Assembly: GCF_000238315.3 (NCBI RefSeq)
Contig: NZ_CP011924.1
Span: 1,404,501-1,468,500 of the forward strand
Source: Pseudoalteromonas piscicida
GTDB lineage: Bacteria; Pseudomonadota; Gammaproteobacteria; Enterobacterales; Alteromonadaceae
DNA length: 64,000 nucleotides
Direction: 5' to 3'
Positions within the stretch are counted from its first letter, which is position 1. Each line of letters starts with the position of its first letter. A program made the position numbers and the translations under genes. The notes beneath the pieces were generated by a model. That model was not told the DNA's origin and searched no databases. It saw only the letters and a program-made list of their open reading frames with translations. Shown here one piece after another: positions 26,280 through 34,733 of this stretch.

Positions 26280-26697
26280 CAGTCTACTGGTATCGGGATT
26301 AACCTTTTTTGTGATTGCAGACGACGATGTCACACTACAAGACTGTACGAAGTATGAGTCAACGCATCCGGAAAAAGCAAAAAAATTCCTCATGTGCCTG
26401 GATGGCAATATCAACTTACTTGAACGTCATCGTCAAACCTGGATCACTAAGTTATTGCTTGATACTAAAAAGTATCAAGCGGACACGGGTAATACTCAGA
26501 TCTTGCCAATTATGGAACGTGCCCTTCGCAATCAGGAGGAATATATGGAAGATAGCTGCCGGTGGCGATACTTACTAGATATGCCAAACGCGACGCGCTC
26601 AGCGACGGCTTATAAAAATTGCAAAATTGCATTTTTAAAAGCCCACATCATTGAGCTGAAAAGCAGTAAAGTATTGAAAGAAGATTTGAATCTCTAG
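26263..26697 (+). CDS. Secreted protein of unknown function, LprI-like
   Basis: A 144-residue protein with a signal peptide (MKRIISSLLVSGLTFFVIAD). The mature part has a Cys pattern (C28, C45, C98, C120) and segments such as ERALRNQEEYMEDSCRWRY that recall the LprI/DUF1311 lysozyme-inhibitor-type fold. The match is weak and no function is assigned. The start lies inside the 3' end of the kinase gene, so it probably belongs to the same operon. Confidence 0.6.
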   Translation: MKRIISSLLVSGLTFFVIADDDVTLQDCTKYESTHPEKAKKFLMCLDGNINLLERHRQTWITKLLLDTKKYQADTGNTQILPIMERALRNQEEYMEDSCRWRYLLDMPNATRSATAYKNCKIAFLKAHIIELKSSKVLKEDLNL

Positions 26698-26775
26698 CCG
26701 CATTTTTGATTAGATTATTAGGTGGCAAGCCTTAATAACCTAAGCTTCAGCTAATGACGAGTAAAACTCTTAGAG

Positions 26776-26800
26776 AAGGAGCTGTTTGTAGCTCCTTTTT
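26776..26800 (+). terminator. Terminator of the PepSY-kinase operon
   Basis: AAGGAGCT / AGCTCCTT stem with a six-base loop and a T-rich tail (TTTATTT), 79 bases after the last gene. The reverse strand also begins with a hairpin, so it may serve the convergent permease gene less efficiently. Confidence 0.75.
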
Positions 26801-26821
26801 ATTTGCCTAATCTCAGTGTTG

Positions 26822-27859
26822 TTAAGATGTTTTATTATCGGGTTGTTCTGAACCGAGAAGGATTGCAAGCCACTTACCCTCTTCACTGGTTTCAAGAGCA
26901 ATTTTCACAACCATGGTAAGTGGCACAGAAAGCAGCATTCCCACAGTTCCTAGTAACCAGCCCCAAAAGATTAACGAGAGAAACACGACTAAAGTCGATA
27001 AACCTAACCCTCGACCCATAAACCTCGGCTCAATAATATTGCCCATTAAGGTATTAATACAAATGTAACCCACCGCGACAATACCACTCACCAATGGTTC
27101 TTGTGTCACTAAGGCCAATAAAACAGGCGGCACAGCCGCAATGATTGAACCTATGTTTGGAATATAGTTAAGCAAAAATGCAACTACGCCCCAAAGCACG
27201 AAGTAATCAACACCTAACGCCCATAAAAAAACAGCCGCTACGACACCTGTCGCCAATGACACAAGCGTTTTAATCGCCAAATAGCTATTGATAGAATCTA
27301 AAAATCTATCAATTTGCTGCATTTTCATCTCTGGATCGTCTAGGGCAAGATGCACTTTGTGGCCCAAAGAAGGTGCCTCAAAAAGCATGAAGACGACGAT
27401 AAGCAAAATTAAAAAGCTATTTGCCATCACACCACCAAAGCCAGTTAACATATTGGTGGCCACATCGATTAGCTTATTTGGGTCTAGCATGCTAATAAGT
27501 TGTTGTTTATCCAATAAGATATTGTAGTTTGCGGCAGTACTGACCAACCAAACGAACTTTTCTTGTAAATCTTCTTTATAAGTTGGCAGCTGCTTGGAGA
27601 AATCATTGACTGATTGCCCAACAAGCCCACCAATACTTGCACCTATTAAAATCACAAGTGCGATAATCACCAGAATGGCCAGCCCTTTTGGTATTTTAAA
27701 GCGAGCCAAAAACTTGAGCATGGGATTACAGATAATCGCAATAAATGCAGCTAATATAAACGGCACGACAATCTCAGACGCAAGCTTGATACCACCTAAC
27801 ACTAAAAATAGCGAGGCCAAAACCACCAGCGTTTTGTTTATTCCAGTCAGTGAAGACAC
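26822..27859 (-). CDS. AI-2E/PerM-family permease
   Basis: A 345-residue membrane protein with about seven to eight hydrophobic segments, showing PFILAAFIAIICNPML near residue 32 and the conserved VAFLLNYIPNIGSIIAAVPP near residue 228, then IEPRFMGRGLGLSTLVVFLSL. These are typical of the AI-2E transporter superfamily (TqsA, PerM, and sodium-proton antiporters). Which solute moves is not visible. It is monocistronic. Confidence 0.85.
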   Translation of the reverse strand: MSSLTGINKTLVVLASLFLVLGGIKLASEIVVPFILAAFIAIICNPMLKFLARFKIPKGLAILVIIALVILIGASIGGLVGQSVNDFSKQLPTYKEDLQEKFVWLVSTAANYNILLDKQQLISMLDPNKLIDVATNMLTGFGGVMANSFLILLIVVFMLFEAPSLGHKVHLALDDPEMKMQQIDRFLDSINSYLAIKTLVSLATGVVAAVFLWALGVDYFVLWGVVAFLLNYIPNIGSIIAAVPPVLLALVTQEPLVSGIVAVGYICINTLMGNIIEPRFMGRGLGLSTLVVFLSLIFWGWLLGTVGMLLSVPLTMVVKIALETSEEGKWLAILLGSEQPDNKTS

Positions 27860-27974
27860 TGTTCACTCCTTTTGCTTTTTTACCATTCTAAAACAAACCA
27901 CCTATAATGAAAATGAGTGATCTAACTCCTTGCTAAAACGTAGGTTTATTTGATTACAATAAAGAGTATTGAGA

Positions 27975-28871
27975 ATGAATATATTTATAACAGGCGCAAC
28001 AGGATTAATTGGTAAAAAGCTATGCCAATTTTTAGTACACAAACATAATCTGATTGTACTGACCCGTTCGCCTTCAAAAGCTGCAAACCTATTACCAAGT
28101 GGGGTTAATTGCGTCACCGATACCGATGATGTCGACTTTAATGAGCTTGATGCGGTCATTAATCTTGCGGGTGAACCAATAGCCAATGGCCGGTGGAGCA
28201 AAGAGAAAAAACAAGAGATCTACAATAGCCGGATAAAAATCACTGAGCAAATCGTTGCAGCGATAAATACTGCGACGTCAACGCCCAAGGTGTTTATTTC
28301 AGGTAGTGCAATAGGTTTTTATGGACGCCAACCGGATAACTTGACCATCACTGAAGATTTCAAGGATTACCATGATGAATTCTCTCATAGGCTGTGCAAA
28401 GATTGGGAAGATACCGCCTTTAGAGCCGAGTCCAGCCATACTAGAGTCTGCATCTTAAGAACAGGCATTGTGCTTTCAAAATCGGGAGGGGCTTTGGCAA
28501 AAATGTTGCCGCCTTTTCGGTTTGGCGTTGGCGGTCCGATTGGTTCTGGAAGACAGGTGATGTCTTGGATCCATATCGACGATATGATTCAGGCAATAAT
28601 GTATCTACTTAAACATGACGAGATCAGCGGCGTTATTAATGCTACAGCCCCTAACCCAGTATCAAATAAGCAATTTTCTCAAGCCTTAGCACGCGCTATC
28701 TCACGCCCTTGCCTATTTACCGTACCACCGTTTGTCTTCAAATTGGCATATGGTGAAATGTCAGAATTGCTATTGTACGGCCAATGCGTCGTACCAAAAA
28801 AACTTCTCGATGTAGGTTATCGATTCCGCCACGATCACATTGAAGGTGCCTTGAGCGCACTTAACTTATAA
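27975..28871 (+). CDS. TIGR01777-family epimerase (YfcH-like)
   Basis: A 298-residue extended SDR with the N-terminal cofactor motif FITGATGLIGKKL and an INLAGEPI motif near residue 72. It also carries FISGSAIGFYG and a conserved RTGIVLSKSGGALAKML segment, typical of the YfcH/TIGR01777 group. The canonical catalytic YxxxK is not obvious, as in many members of this group, and no substrate is known. ATG 27975 was preferred to TTG 27969. The stop overlaps the convergent mltC-like gene by six bases. Confidence 0.85.
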   Translation: MNIFITGATGLIGKKLCQFLVHKHNLIVLTRSPSKAANLLPSGVNCVTDTDDVDFNELDAVINLAGEPIANGRWSKEKKQEIYNSRIKITEQIVAAINTATSTPKVFISGSAIGFYGRQPDNLTITEDFKDYHDEFSHRLCKDWEDTAFRAESSHTRVCILRTGIVLSKSGGALAKMLPPFRFGVGGPIGSGRQVMSWIHIDDMIQAIMYLLKHDEISGVINATAPNPVSNKQFSQALARAISRPCLFTVPPFVFKLAYGEMSELLLYGQCVVPKKLLDVGYRFRHDHIEGALSALNL

Positions 28872-30212
28872 CTTTTGTGCAATACCTTCTTCTGGCGCTA
28901 TATAGAGCTTTTCTCGCGTTAAGACTTTGTCCAGATAATGTTTGGTTTCATCGTACGGTAAACTATTGTCTAGCGCCGCTAGTACGTTTTCTGGCGAGAG
29001 TGAATTAATGATCTTTGCTGCTTTTGTGATGGATCTTGAGTCATCAGCATTAAACACACGGGCAACATTGCCAGCTCCCGCATTGTAAGCCGCAATGATG
29101 CAATACTTACGACTAAGTGGGTTATGTATTTTACTCAGGTAGCGTTTATCGAGAATATTCAGGTAAGCGGTCCCCGCTTCAATATTATTGTCCGTCACAT
29201 ATAAATAAGGCGCCGACATCGGTTCATCGCGATTGTACAACATACGATTCACATCAACACCCGCACTCGTGGGTACTATCTGCATCAAACCAAACGCAGG
29301 AATGTGTGACTTTGCCATTGGGTTAAAGTGGCTTTCGGTATGCATAACCGCAAAAATTAAACTTGGCTCAATGTCAAAGCGCTTCGCTTGTGCATTCACT
29401 TGGCTAACATAACGTTCTGCTCGATGCTTGGAAAGTTCAGTCTGTTTGGGTAGCTTAAGCACGATTTCAGATACGACTGTTGCTTCACTTTTATCGGTAT
29501 TACTTGCAGTTTCTAATAGCTTTTTAAGACGTTTTTGCTTTAACAGTTCAAGCTTTTTCTGTTGCGCTTGTTGTTGAGCCTCTGCAAGTTTTGTATCTTC
29601 GCCATCAATGATGGCCTCATCCGTCTGGCGTTCTATATAACGTTGCTGTTGTTCGAATTGGCTATCTATTTGCTTTTTCGCTGCGATCAACGCTTTTGCA
29701 CGAGCAGCGTTATCCACTTCACGTTTTGTTGTTTCACTTTGGTTTACCGCGAGCGTATCAGCATTAAATACATCAATTACTGCACGGTCTTTCGCGATAA
29801 ATTCTTTATATAGGGCTTGAAGTTGAGCCTGCGATACCTTTTCATCTGCCACATGCCTAATGCTTACGACCAGCTCATTGGCTTCAAAGTCGACAACCAT
29901 TCTGGATGATAAATCATCACTGTAGGTGACAAATGCGGCTTGATCAGAAACAGTTATATCTCCCCACTGTTGGATCACGTTATCACGAAAGGCATCGTAC
30001 TCTTCAAAATGCTCTTCGACATAATCAGCAAACTCACTTAATTGTTGGCGTTTATATTGCTCAAACTCGCTCAGCTCTTCATCACTAGGCTCGGAGGTTT
30101 GCCAACGTGACATTTTCTCTGACAGCTCTTCAAAAAGCTGGGCTTGACTCGCCACCGCACTTGGAATGGCACTTAACGCCATGACTAAAAATGAGTATAC
30201 CGATTTGCGCAT
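28866..30212 (-). CDS. MltC-like lytic murein transglycosylase
   Basis: A 448-residue exported protein with a signal peptide (MRKSVYSFLVMALSAIPSAVASQA) but no lipobox Cys. A long N-terminal region with a predicted coiled coil (residues ~160-240, rich in Gln, Lys, Glu) precedes the SLT domain. Catalytic Glu lies in FAVMHTESHFNPMAKS near residue 291, followed by AFGLMQIVP, then CIIAAYNAGAGNVAR near residue 367. It resembles MltC (DUF3393 plus SLT), which cleaves peptidoglycan strands. The lack of a lipid anchor differs from E. coli MltC. Confidence 0.82.
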   Translation of the reverse strand: MRKSVYSFLVMALSAIPSAVASQAQLFEELSEKMSRWQTSEPSDEELSEFEQYKRQQLSEFADYVEEHFEEYDAFRDNVIQQWGDITVSDQAAFVTYSDDLSSRMVVDFEANELVVSIRHVADEKVSQAQLQALYKEFIAKDRAVIDVFNADTLAVNQSETTKREVDNAARAKALIAAKKQIDSQFEQQQRYIERQTDEAIIDGEDTKLAEAQQQAQQKKLELLKQKRLKKLLETASNTDKSEATVVSEIVLKLPKQTELSKHRAERYVSQVNAQAKRFDIEPSLIFAVMHTESHFNPMAKSHIPAFGLMQIVPTSAGVDVNRMLYNRDEPMSAPYLYVTDNNIEAGTAYLNILDKRYLSKIHNPLSRKYCIIAAYNAGAGNVARVFNADDSRSITKAAKIINSLSPENVLAALDNSLPYDETKHYLDKVLTREKLYIAPEEGIAQKL

Positions 30213-30230
30213 AGAGCGTTCCTTTCAAAA

Positions 30231-30259
30231 AATTAAAGCGTGAAACTCACGCTTTAATT
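30231..30259 (-). terminator. Terminator overlapping the LPP20-like gene stop
   Basis: A perfect 13-bp stem AATTAAAGCGTGA / TCACGCTTTAATT with a three-base loop. The stop codon of the leftward lipoprotein gene (30254-30256) lies inside the stem. The minus strand continues into a T-rich stretch. Confidence 0.7.
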
Positions 30260-30832
30260 AGTTAGCCTTGCAATTTCCTTCTCAAGATCTTTTTCCGCTT
30301 TGTAAGCTTTAAATTCTTGATATAAAAACTTTTCATCCTGAGGGTTTACACTACGCTTACTTTCTTTGATCAAATCTTTGAAAAGCTCTTTAGTCTGATC
30401 AGGTGATAACGTCGTCAATGCACAGAAATAGTCTTTACCAGAAATATCGATAACATCGGCCTTAACGATACGGGAGCCATTTAATGTTTGTTTAGTAAGT
30501 TGTTTGGATACAGAGCTAAAGGTTGCGCCTACCGTTGTGTCCTCGTTTGCATCTGTACGGTTCGCGAATGTCTTATCAAGGCCTTCGATGCGTGTTTCAA
30601 TCTGTTGAGCAAGAGCAAGACGTGCATTTGCAACCGCCATCTTTTGATCGATTGAAATATTGCCCGAGTATTTCACACAATCTGCTGCAGCTATACCATC
30701 TTCGATTGTTGGATTGAGAACCCATTCTGGAATATTAACTCTTGGACTTGAAGCCGCATCGTCTTTACTTGAACTACAAGCCGATAGTATCCCTATAACG
30801 GCCATTGATATAAGTAGTTGTTTTGCTTTCAT
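30254..30832 (-). CDS. LPP20-family lipoprotein
   Basis: A 192-residue lipoprotein: signal peptide MKAKQLLISMAVIGILSAC with lipobox Cys19, then the LPP20-type module (PEWVLNPTIEDGIAAADCVKYSG, ANARLALAQQIETRIEG). LPP20-like proteins are found in outer membranes, including around flagella or cell-wall synthases. Position next to the lpoB cluster suggests an envelope role, inferred from context. It is divergent from the 31048 gene. Confidence 0.75.
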   Translation of the reverse strand: MKAKQLLISMAVIGILSACSSSKDDAASSPRVNIPEWVLNPTIEDGIAAADCVKYSGNISIDQKMAVANARLALAQQIETRIEGLDKTFANRTDANEDTTVGATFSSVSKQLTKQTLNGSRIVKADVIDISGKDYFCALTTLSPDQTKELFKDLIKESKRSVNPQDEKFLYQEFKAYKAEKDLEKEIARLTN

Positions 30833-31047
30833 GTTGGGTTCCTTAATTGCCCTGATTACGGGATAAAATTTATCAAAAAAATCATTGATTAACAGTAATA
30901 AATTGTAAAAACGATTTTTAACAATTTAGCACTTTCAATTCAATTTTTTACTATTTAATTTATTGTTATATGATTGAACACAACAACACTGCCATTATAA
31001 GAACAAGTATGCAAGGAATGCGATTCCAAATTGATTTATATAACTTC

Positions 31048-32670
31048 ATGATAAAACTCTTGATCTTTACGGGTTGCTTGATGCTGAGCGGCTGTAACTT
31101 GACCCCTAAAGCCAACAAGCAGGCCATAGAATACGCGGAGCAAGGAGATTTTATCTCAGCCCAACAGCGTATTGACTATGCCTATAAAAACTCATCTCGT
31201 GACGAGCTATTATATTATCTTGAATCCGGTATGTTAGCTCATTTACAACACCATTATGAATTAAGTAATCAACATCTTTCTCACGCCAAGGAAATCATTG
31301 AAGCCGCCTACACTGTCAGTATCAGCGACCAGCTTTTTTCCACTTTTACTGGTGCAAGTTACAAAAAATATACTGGCCGCGCTTTTCATAAACCCATGAT
31401 CCATACATTAATGGCGCTTAATTATGTGTCGTTGGCAAACGCGTCGAAGGTAAACCGTGTTGCTTTGTATGACTCTGCACTGACAGAAATGCGCCAACTG
31501 GACTTATATCTCTCTCAATTACAGCAACAAACCGGAGGCTATGTAAGTCAACAAAAAGCTGGAAGTGATATTGAGCAAATTTTTAAAGCTATTTTTAATC
31601 AACCATTTATCAGCGGTGAACTTGAGTATAAAGACGATGCATTTGCACAGTATTTAAGTGGCGTTTTATATGAGCAACAAGGCGAGCTAGATAGTGCTCG
31701 GATCCAATATGAGCGAGCGGTGAGCGCATACAAAAATGGCTTTAGTAAACAATACAAACTAGGTCAATATGCAGGCCAACAAGCACAGCAAGATCTCAAC
31801 AGAATGGTTGCAGACAAGGAAGAAAACTACTTCACATTAGTTCAAAGCTTAGGTGTATCACCGCAGCGCAAAGAGTTTAACCTTTATCTTAGACCTGATG
31901 AAGAGGCACAAGCGATAGTGATTACGCCGATTTATTGGGGGACAAAAGAAGAACGCCAAGCCCAGTTCGCATGGTTTAATTTAATGTTTGCTGATACCAG
32001 CTTGTTTGATCTCATTCAAAACTATGCAACAGGTGATTTTAGTGATGTTGTATTAGGCACTGTCACGAAACGCTTACCTCTTGGGGATAAATTATGGCAA
32101 AAAGCCGTAGACGAAGGGGTGATTGATGCACTCAAGTATGGCAGTAGAATCTCGGTTACTTACTTACAACCTCATAAAAACGATATCCAACGTGTTGCGC
32201 TTTTCGCTAACGGACAAAAACTTACAGAATTACACCCCTTTTATTCGGTAAACTTACTCACACTGTATGACGCGCTAGGTAATGCCAATATGGAAATTTA
32301 CACCGCTATTTCTCGAGAAGTGTTAAAAGCAGTCACAGCAAGTAAAGCGATAAAGCAAGTTGGCATCCAGCAGAACTCGCTGTTGGCAGGGCTTGCTCAG
32401 CTAACATCATCTGTCACCAACGCCATTACAGCAGCGGCAGATACTAGACAATGGCAATCTTTACCAGGTGAAATTAGAGTGGCTCGAGTGAAATTACCCG
32501 AAAATACCACCCACCTGCAATTGCAAACCCAATTAAGGACTGGCAGAGTGATTAAACAGGATATACCGCTGAAACAAACAGCACCGTTGCTTAGCCACAT
32601 TCGCACCTTCACCGGTGTAGCTGAACCAGAAAAACAAAATTATTTATCATCTTTAACTAACATGGACTGA
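31048..32670 (+). CDS. COG3014-type lipoprotein
   Basis: An outer-membrane-type lipoprotein with signal MIKLLIFTGCLMLSGC (lipobox). Helical repeats follow (AIEYAEQGDFISAQQRIDYAY, then ALYEQQ-type TPR-like segments) and a C-terminal domain with PLGDKLW, IRVARVKLPENTTHLQLQ. The open frame reaches back to 30970. I prefer ATG 31048 because it gives a standard lipoprotein signal; ATG 31018 is also possible, and none of the starts has a convincing ribosome site. It leads a cassette with lpoB and another lipoprotein, four bases upstream of lpoB. Confidence 0.7.
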   Translation: MIKLLIFTGCLMLSGCNLTPKANKQAIEYAEQGDFISAQQRIDYAYKNSSRDELLYYLESGMLAHLQHHYELSNQHLSHAKEIIEAAYTVSISDQLFSTFTGASYKKYTGRAFHKPMIHTLMALNYVSLANASKVNRVALYDSALTEMRQLDLYLSQLQQQTGGYVSQQKAGSDIEQIFKAIFNQPFISGELEYKDDAFAQYLSGVLYEQQGELDSARIQYERAVSAYKNGFSKQYKLGQYAGQQAQQDLNRMVADKEENYFTLVQSLGVSPQRKEFNLYLRPDEEAQAIVITPIYWGTKEERQAQFAWFNLMFADTSLFDLIQNYATGDFSDVVLGTVTKRLPLGDKLWQKAVDEGVIDALKYGSRISVTYLQPHKNDIQRVALFANGQKLTELHPFYSVNLLTLYDALGNANMEIYTAISREVLKAVTASKAIKQVGIQQNSLLAGLAQLTSSVTNAITAAADTRQWQSLPGEIRVARVKLPENTTHLQLQTQLRTGRVIKQDIPLKQTAPLLSHIRTFTGVAEPEKQNYLSSLTNMD

Positions 32671-32674
32671 ATAC

Positions 32675-33292
32675 ATGAAGCCTAAATTTGCAGTTAAATT
32701 AGTTGTCCCAATGATCATCGCGTCTAGCGCAGCGATGACGGGTTGTTCTTCAACAACCAAAGTGAGTCGCGTGGACACCAATGAAGAAATAGCGCTTTCA
32801 GATAAATGGAATGCCAAAGACTCTCAGTTAGTTGCTGAAGCAATGATAAGCGATATGCTCGGCTTCCCTTGGGTACGTGAACACCGTGCCAAAGAAGGCA
32901 CTCGACCCGCTATCATTATTCAATCTGTTCGTAACAAGTCGCATCAGCATATTGCAGTTGACACTTTTTTGAATGACCTCAAGCGCGCTATATTGCGAAG
33001 CGGGCAAGCTGACTTCGTCGCAAACCGCTATGTACGAGATGAAATTCGTGAGGAAAGGCGAGACCAAGAGCTTAATTCAAGCCTCGAAACTCGTAATGAG
33101 ATCGGCCAAGAGCAAGGTGCTGATTATGCACTATCCGGCACAATTAACTCATTTGTTGATGAACAAGGTGGAAGTCGAGTCACTTTCTACCAAGTAGATC
33201 TTCGATTAATAGACATGACGACTAACCGAGAGGTGTGGAATGGACAGAAGAAGATTCAAAAACTTCAAGAGCGCAGCGGGTATGGTTTCTAA
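32675..33292 (+). CDS. lpoB: Penicillin-binding protein activator LpoB
   Basis: A 205-residue lipoprotein with signal MKPKFAVKLVVPMIIASSAAMTGC (lipobox Cys24). The mature part has LpoB features: SDKWNAKDSQLVAEAMISDML near residue 42, RPAIIIQSVRNKSHQHIAVDTF, ADYALSGTINS near residue 149, and REVWNGQKKIQK near the end. LpoB stimulates PBP1b from the outer membrane. The 3' end overlaps the next gene by 11 bases, so the two are coupled. Confidence 0.85.
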   Translation: MKPKFAVKLVVPMIIASSAAMTGCSSTTKVSRVDTNEEIALSDKWNAKDSQLVAEAMISDMLGFPWVREHRAKEGTRPAIIIQSVRNKSHQHIAVDTFLNDLKRAILRSGQADFVANRYVRDEIREERRDQELNSSLETRNEIGQEQGADYALSGTINSFVDEQGGSRVTFYQVDLRLIDMTTNREVWNGQKKIQKLQERSGYGF

Positions 33293-34280
33293 ACGTCTAG
33301 TATTACCTCTGTGTATTCTACTTAGTTTATCGGCCTGTCAGTCTACTAAGCAGGCTGTTGCAAAGGAAGAAAGCTTACCCACGTGGGCTACGCAGCAGCC
33401 GAGCTCCGATTATCTAGTGTATGGCGTTGGTTCAGCGAGTCATATTGTAGATAGGACGGAAGCCAAACTTGCTGCCCAAGAAGCAGCTAGATTGGCGATT
33501 GCCAAACAATTAAATGTGGAAATTGAAGGAACGACACAAGTTGCTCAAAGCCAGGCTAATGGCGATTTTTCGTATCGAGTGGATGAGATTTTATATTCTC
33601 GAGTCCCAAGCATACAATTACAGGGGATCAATATTGAGCAGGAGTTTTACTCCTCAGAGCAAAAAACGGCCTATGCCCTTGCCTCATTTAACAAGATTGA
33701 GTCAAGGATGCACGCTGAGCTTGATATTAGACAACTTGACGAAGAGATCAGTAACGCGACTATTTCGGCACTAACCAATTCAGAAAAACTAAAAGAAGCG
33801 ATGGCAATTAAGCGACTAATCGCCAAAAGACGCAAAGCAAACGAATATCACAGGCAATTAGGTGGCGGCAGCATTGCCATACCAACCTCAGTGAGCAACA
33901 AAAACAAAATGCTGAATGATTTTATTCAGTCATTAACTTTTAGTATTTCATCAAAGTTTTGGGGACAGGAGTCTATCCGCAACCAGTTAGCCGAAAGCTT
34001 GACTAAGCAAGGTCTTACTGTTGTGGGTGAAAAACAAAGTGCAGACTTTCAAATTGACTTTCGCGTAGATTTCGAAGACGTAAAGAAAAACAGCACTTAT
34101 TATGTTTTTGCCAACTCGAGTTTAACACTCATGGAAAACGATAAAGAAAAGGCGCATGTTTCTGCACAAATAAAAGCAGCGTCTAGTTTTGAAAACATGG
34201 CTAAGTCTAATGCTGAAGAAAAGTCAGCAAAGATGCTAAGCAAAAAGCTGACGATGTTAATCATTGATAGCAAAATCTAA
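33282..34280 (+). CDS. LPP20-like lipoprotein downstream of lpoB
   Basis: A 332-residue lipoprotein starting MVSKRLVLPLCILLSLSAC (lipobox Cys19); an in-frame extension to 33240 is unlikely because the signal would be buried. The mature N-terminus has an LPP20-like module (LPTWATQQPSSDYLVYGVGSAS, EAKLAAQEAARLAIAKQL). A second domain with ADFQIDFRVDFEDVKKN near residue 270 resembles the DUF/GNA1162-like lipoprotein domain. Its overlap with lpoB suggests they work together; function is not known. Confidence 0.72.
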   Translation: MVSKRLVLPLCILLSLSACQSTKQAVAKEESLPTWATQQPSSDYLVYGVGSASHIVDRTEAKLAAQEAARLAIAKQLNVEIEGTTQVAQSQANGDFSYRVDEILYSRVPSIQLQGINIEQEFYSSEQKTAYALASFNKIESRMHAELDIRQLDEEISNATISALTNSEKLKEAMAIKRLIAKRRKANEYHRQLGGGSIAIPTSVSNKNKMLNDFIQSLTFSISSKFWGQESIRNQLAESLTKQGLTVVGEKQSADFQIDFRVDFEDVKKNSTYYVFANSSLTLMENDKEKAHVSAQIKAASSFENMAKSNAEEKSAKMLSKKLTMLIIDSKI

Positions 34281-34310
34281 AGTAAGGCCCTTTTTTATAG
34301 GGCCTTACTT
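34280..34310. terminator. Bidirectional terminator between lipoprotein and PstS-like genes
   Basis: AAGTAAGGCCC / GGGCCTTACTT stem (11 bp, 9-base loop rich in T) located between convergent genes, with T-rich sequence on both sides. Confidence 0.75.
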
Positions 34311-34318
34311 ATCTCTTC

Positions 34319-34723
34319 CTAAAATGACTTCACCACTTTAACGCTGCTATCTGCGGCTCCCGAAGACACAAACCCAATTAGGTTAGGGTTACTCGCAACG
34401 AGTTTAAGTACCTCAGCATCATCGGCGGCTTCTTTTGGCGGTGTCCCTTTTCCAGTAAATACTAATTTTGACCAATAAGCTTTAAGTTGACTTGATGACT
34501 TATTAAGTACCTTTTCATTAAACTCATCGGTTACCGTTGAGCCATCAGCCTGAGTTATCGGAAGTGCTTTAGAGCCATCGGAGAATGATTTTGATTTACC
34601 GATAAAAATTTGCTTAATTTCATTCTCATCAAGTGTAGAAGTATTGGCAGGGTTGACAATGACATCCACGGCTAGGCAACTAAAAGCGCTGCAAAGTAGA
34701 GTAAGTAAAAATAATTTTTTCAT
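34319..34723 (-). CDS. Short PstS-like phosphate-binding-type protein
   Basis: A 134-residue exported protein with signal peptide MKKLFLLTLLCSAFSCLA. The mature part (VDVIVNPANTSTLDENEIKQIFIGKSKSF, AYWSKLVFTGKGTPPKEAADDAEVLKLVASNPNLIGFV) corresponds to about half of a PstS-type solute-binding protein. No ABC permease or ATPase is nearby. ATG 34723 follows GGAGAG with normal spacing; the longer frame from 34777 overlaps the porin gene. It follows the porin by ~10 bases, so they are cotranscribed; the small binding protein may supply or sense phosphate, inferred from family only. Confidence 0.72.
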   Translation of the reverse strand: MKKLFLLTLLCSAFSCLAVDVIVNPANTSTLDENEIKQIFIGKSKSFSDGSKALPITQADGSTVTDEFNEKVLNKSSSQLKAYWSKLVFTGKGTPPKEAADDAEVLKLVASNPNLIGFVSSGAADSSVKVVKSF

Positions 34724-34733
34724 GCTTCTCTCC

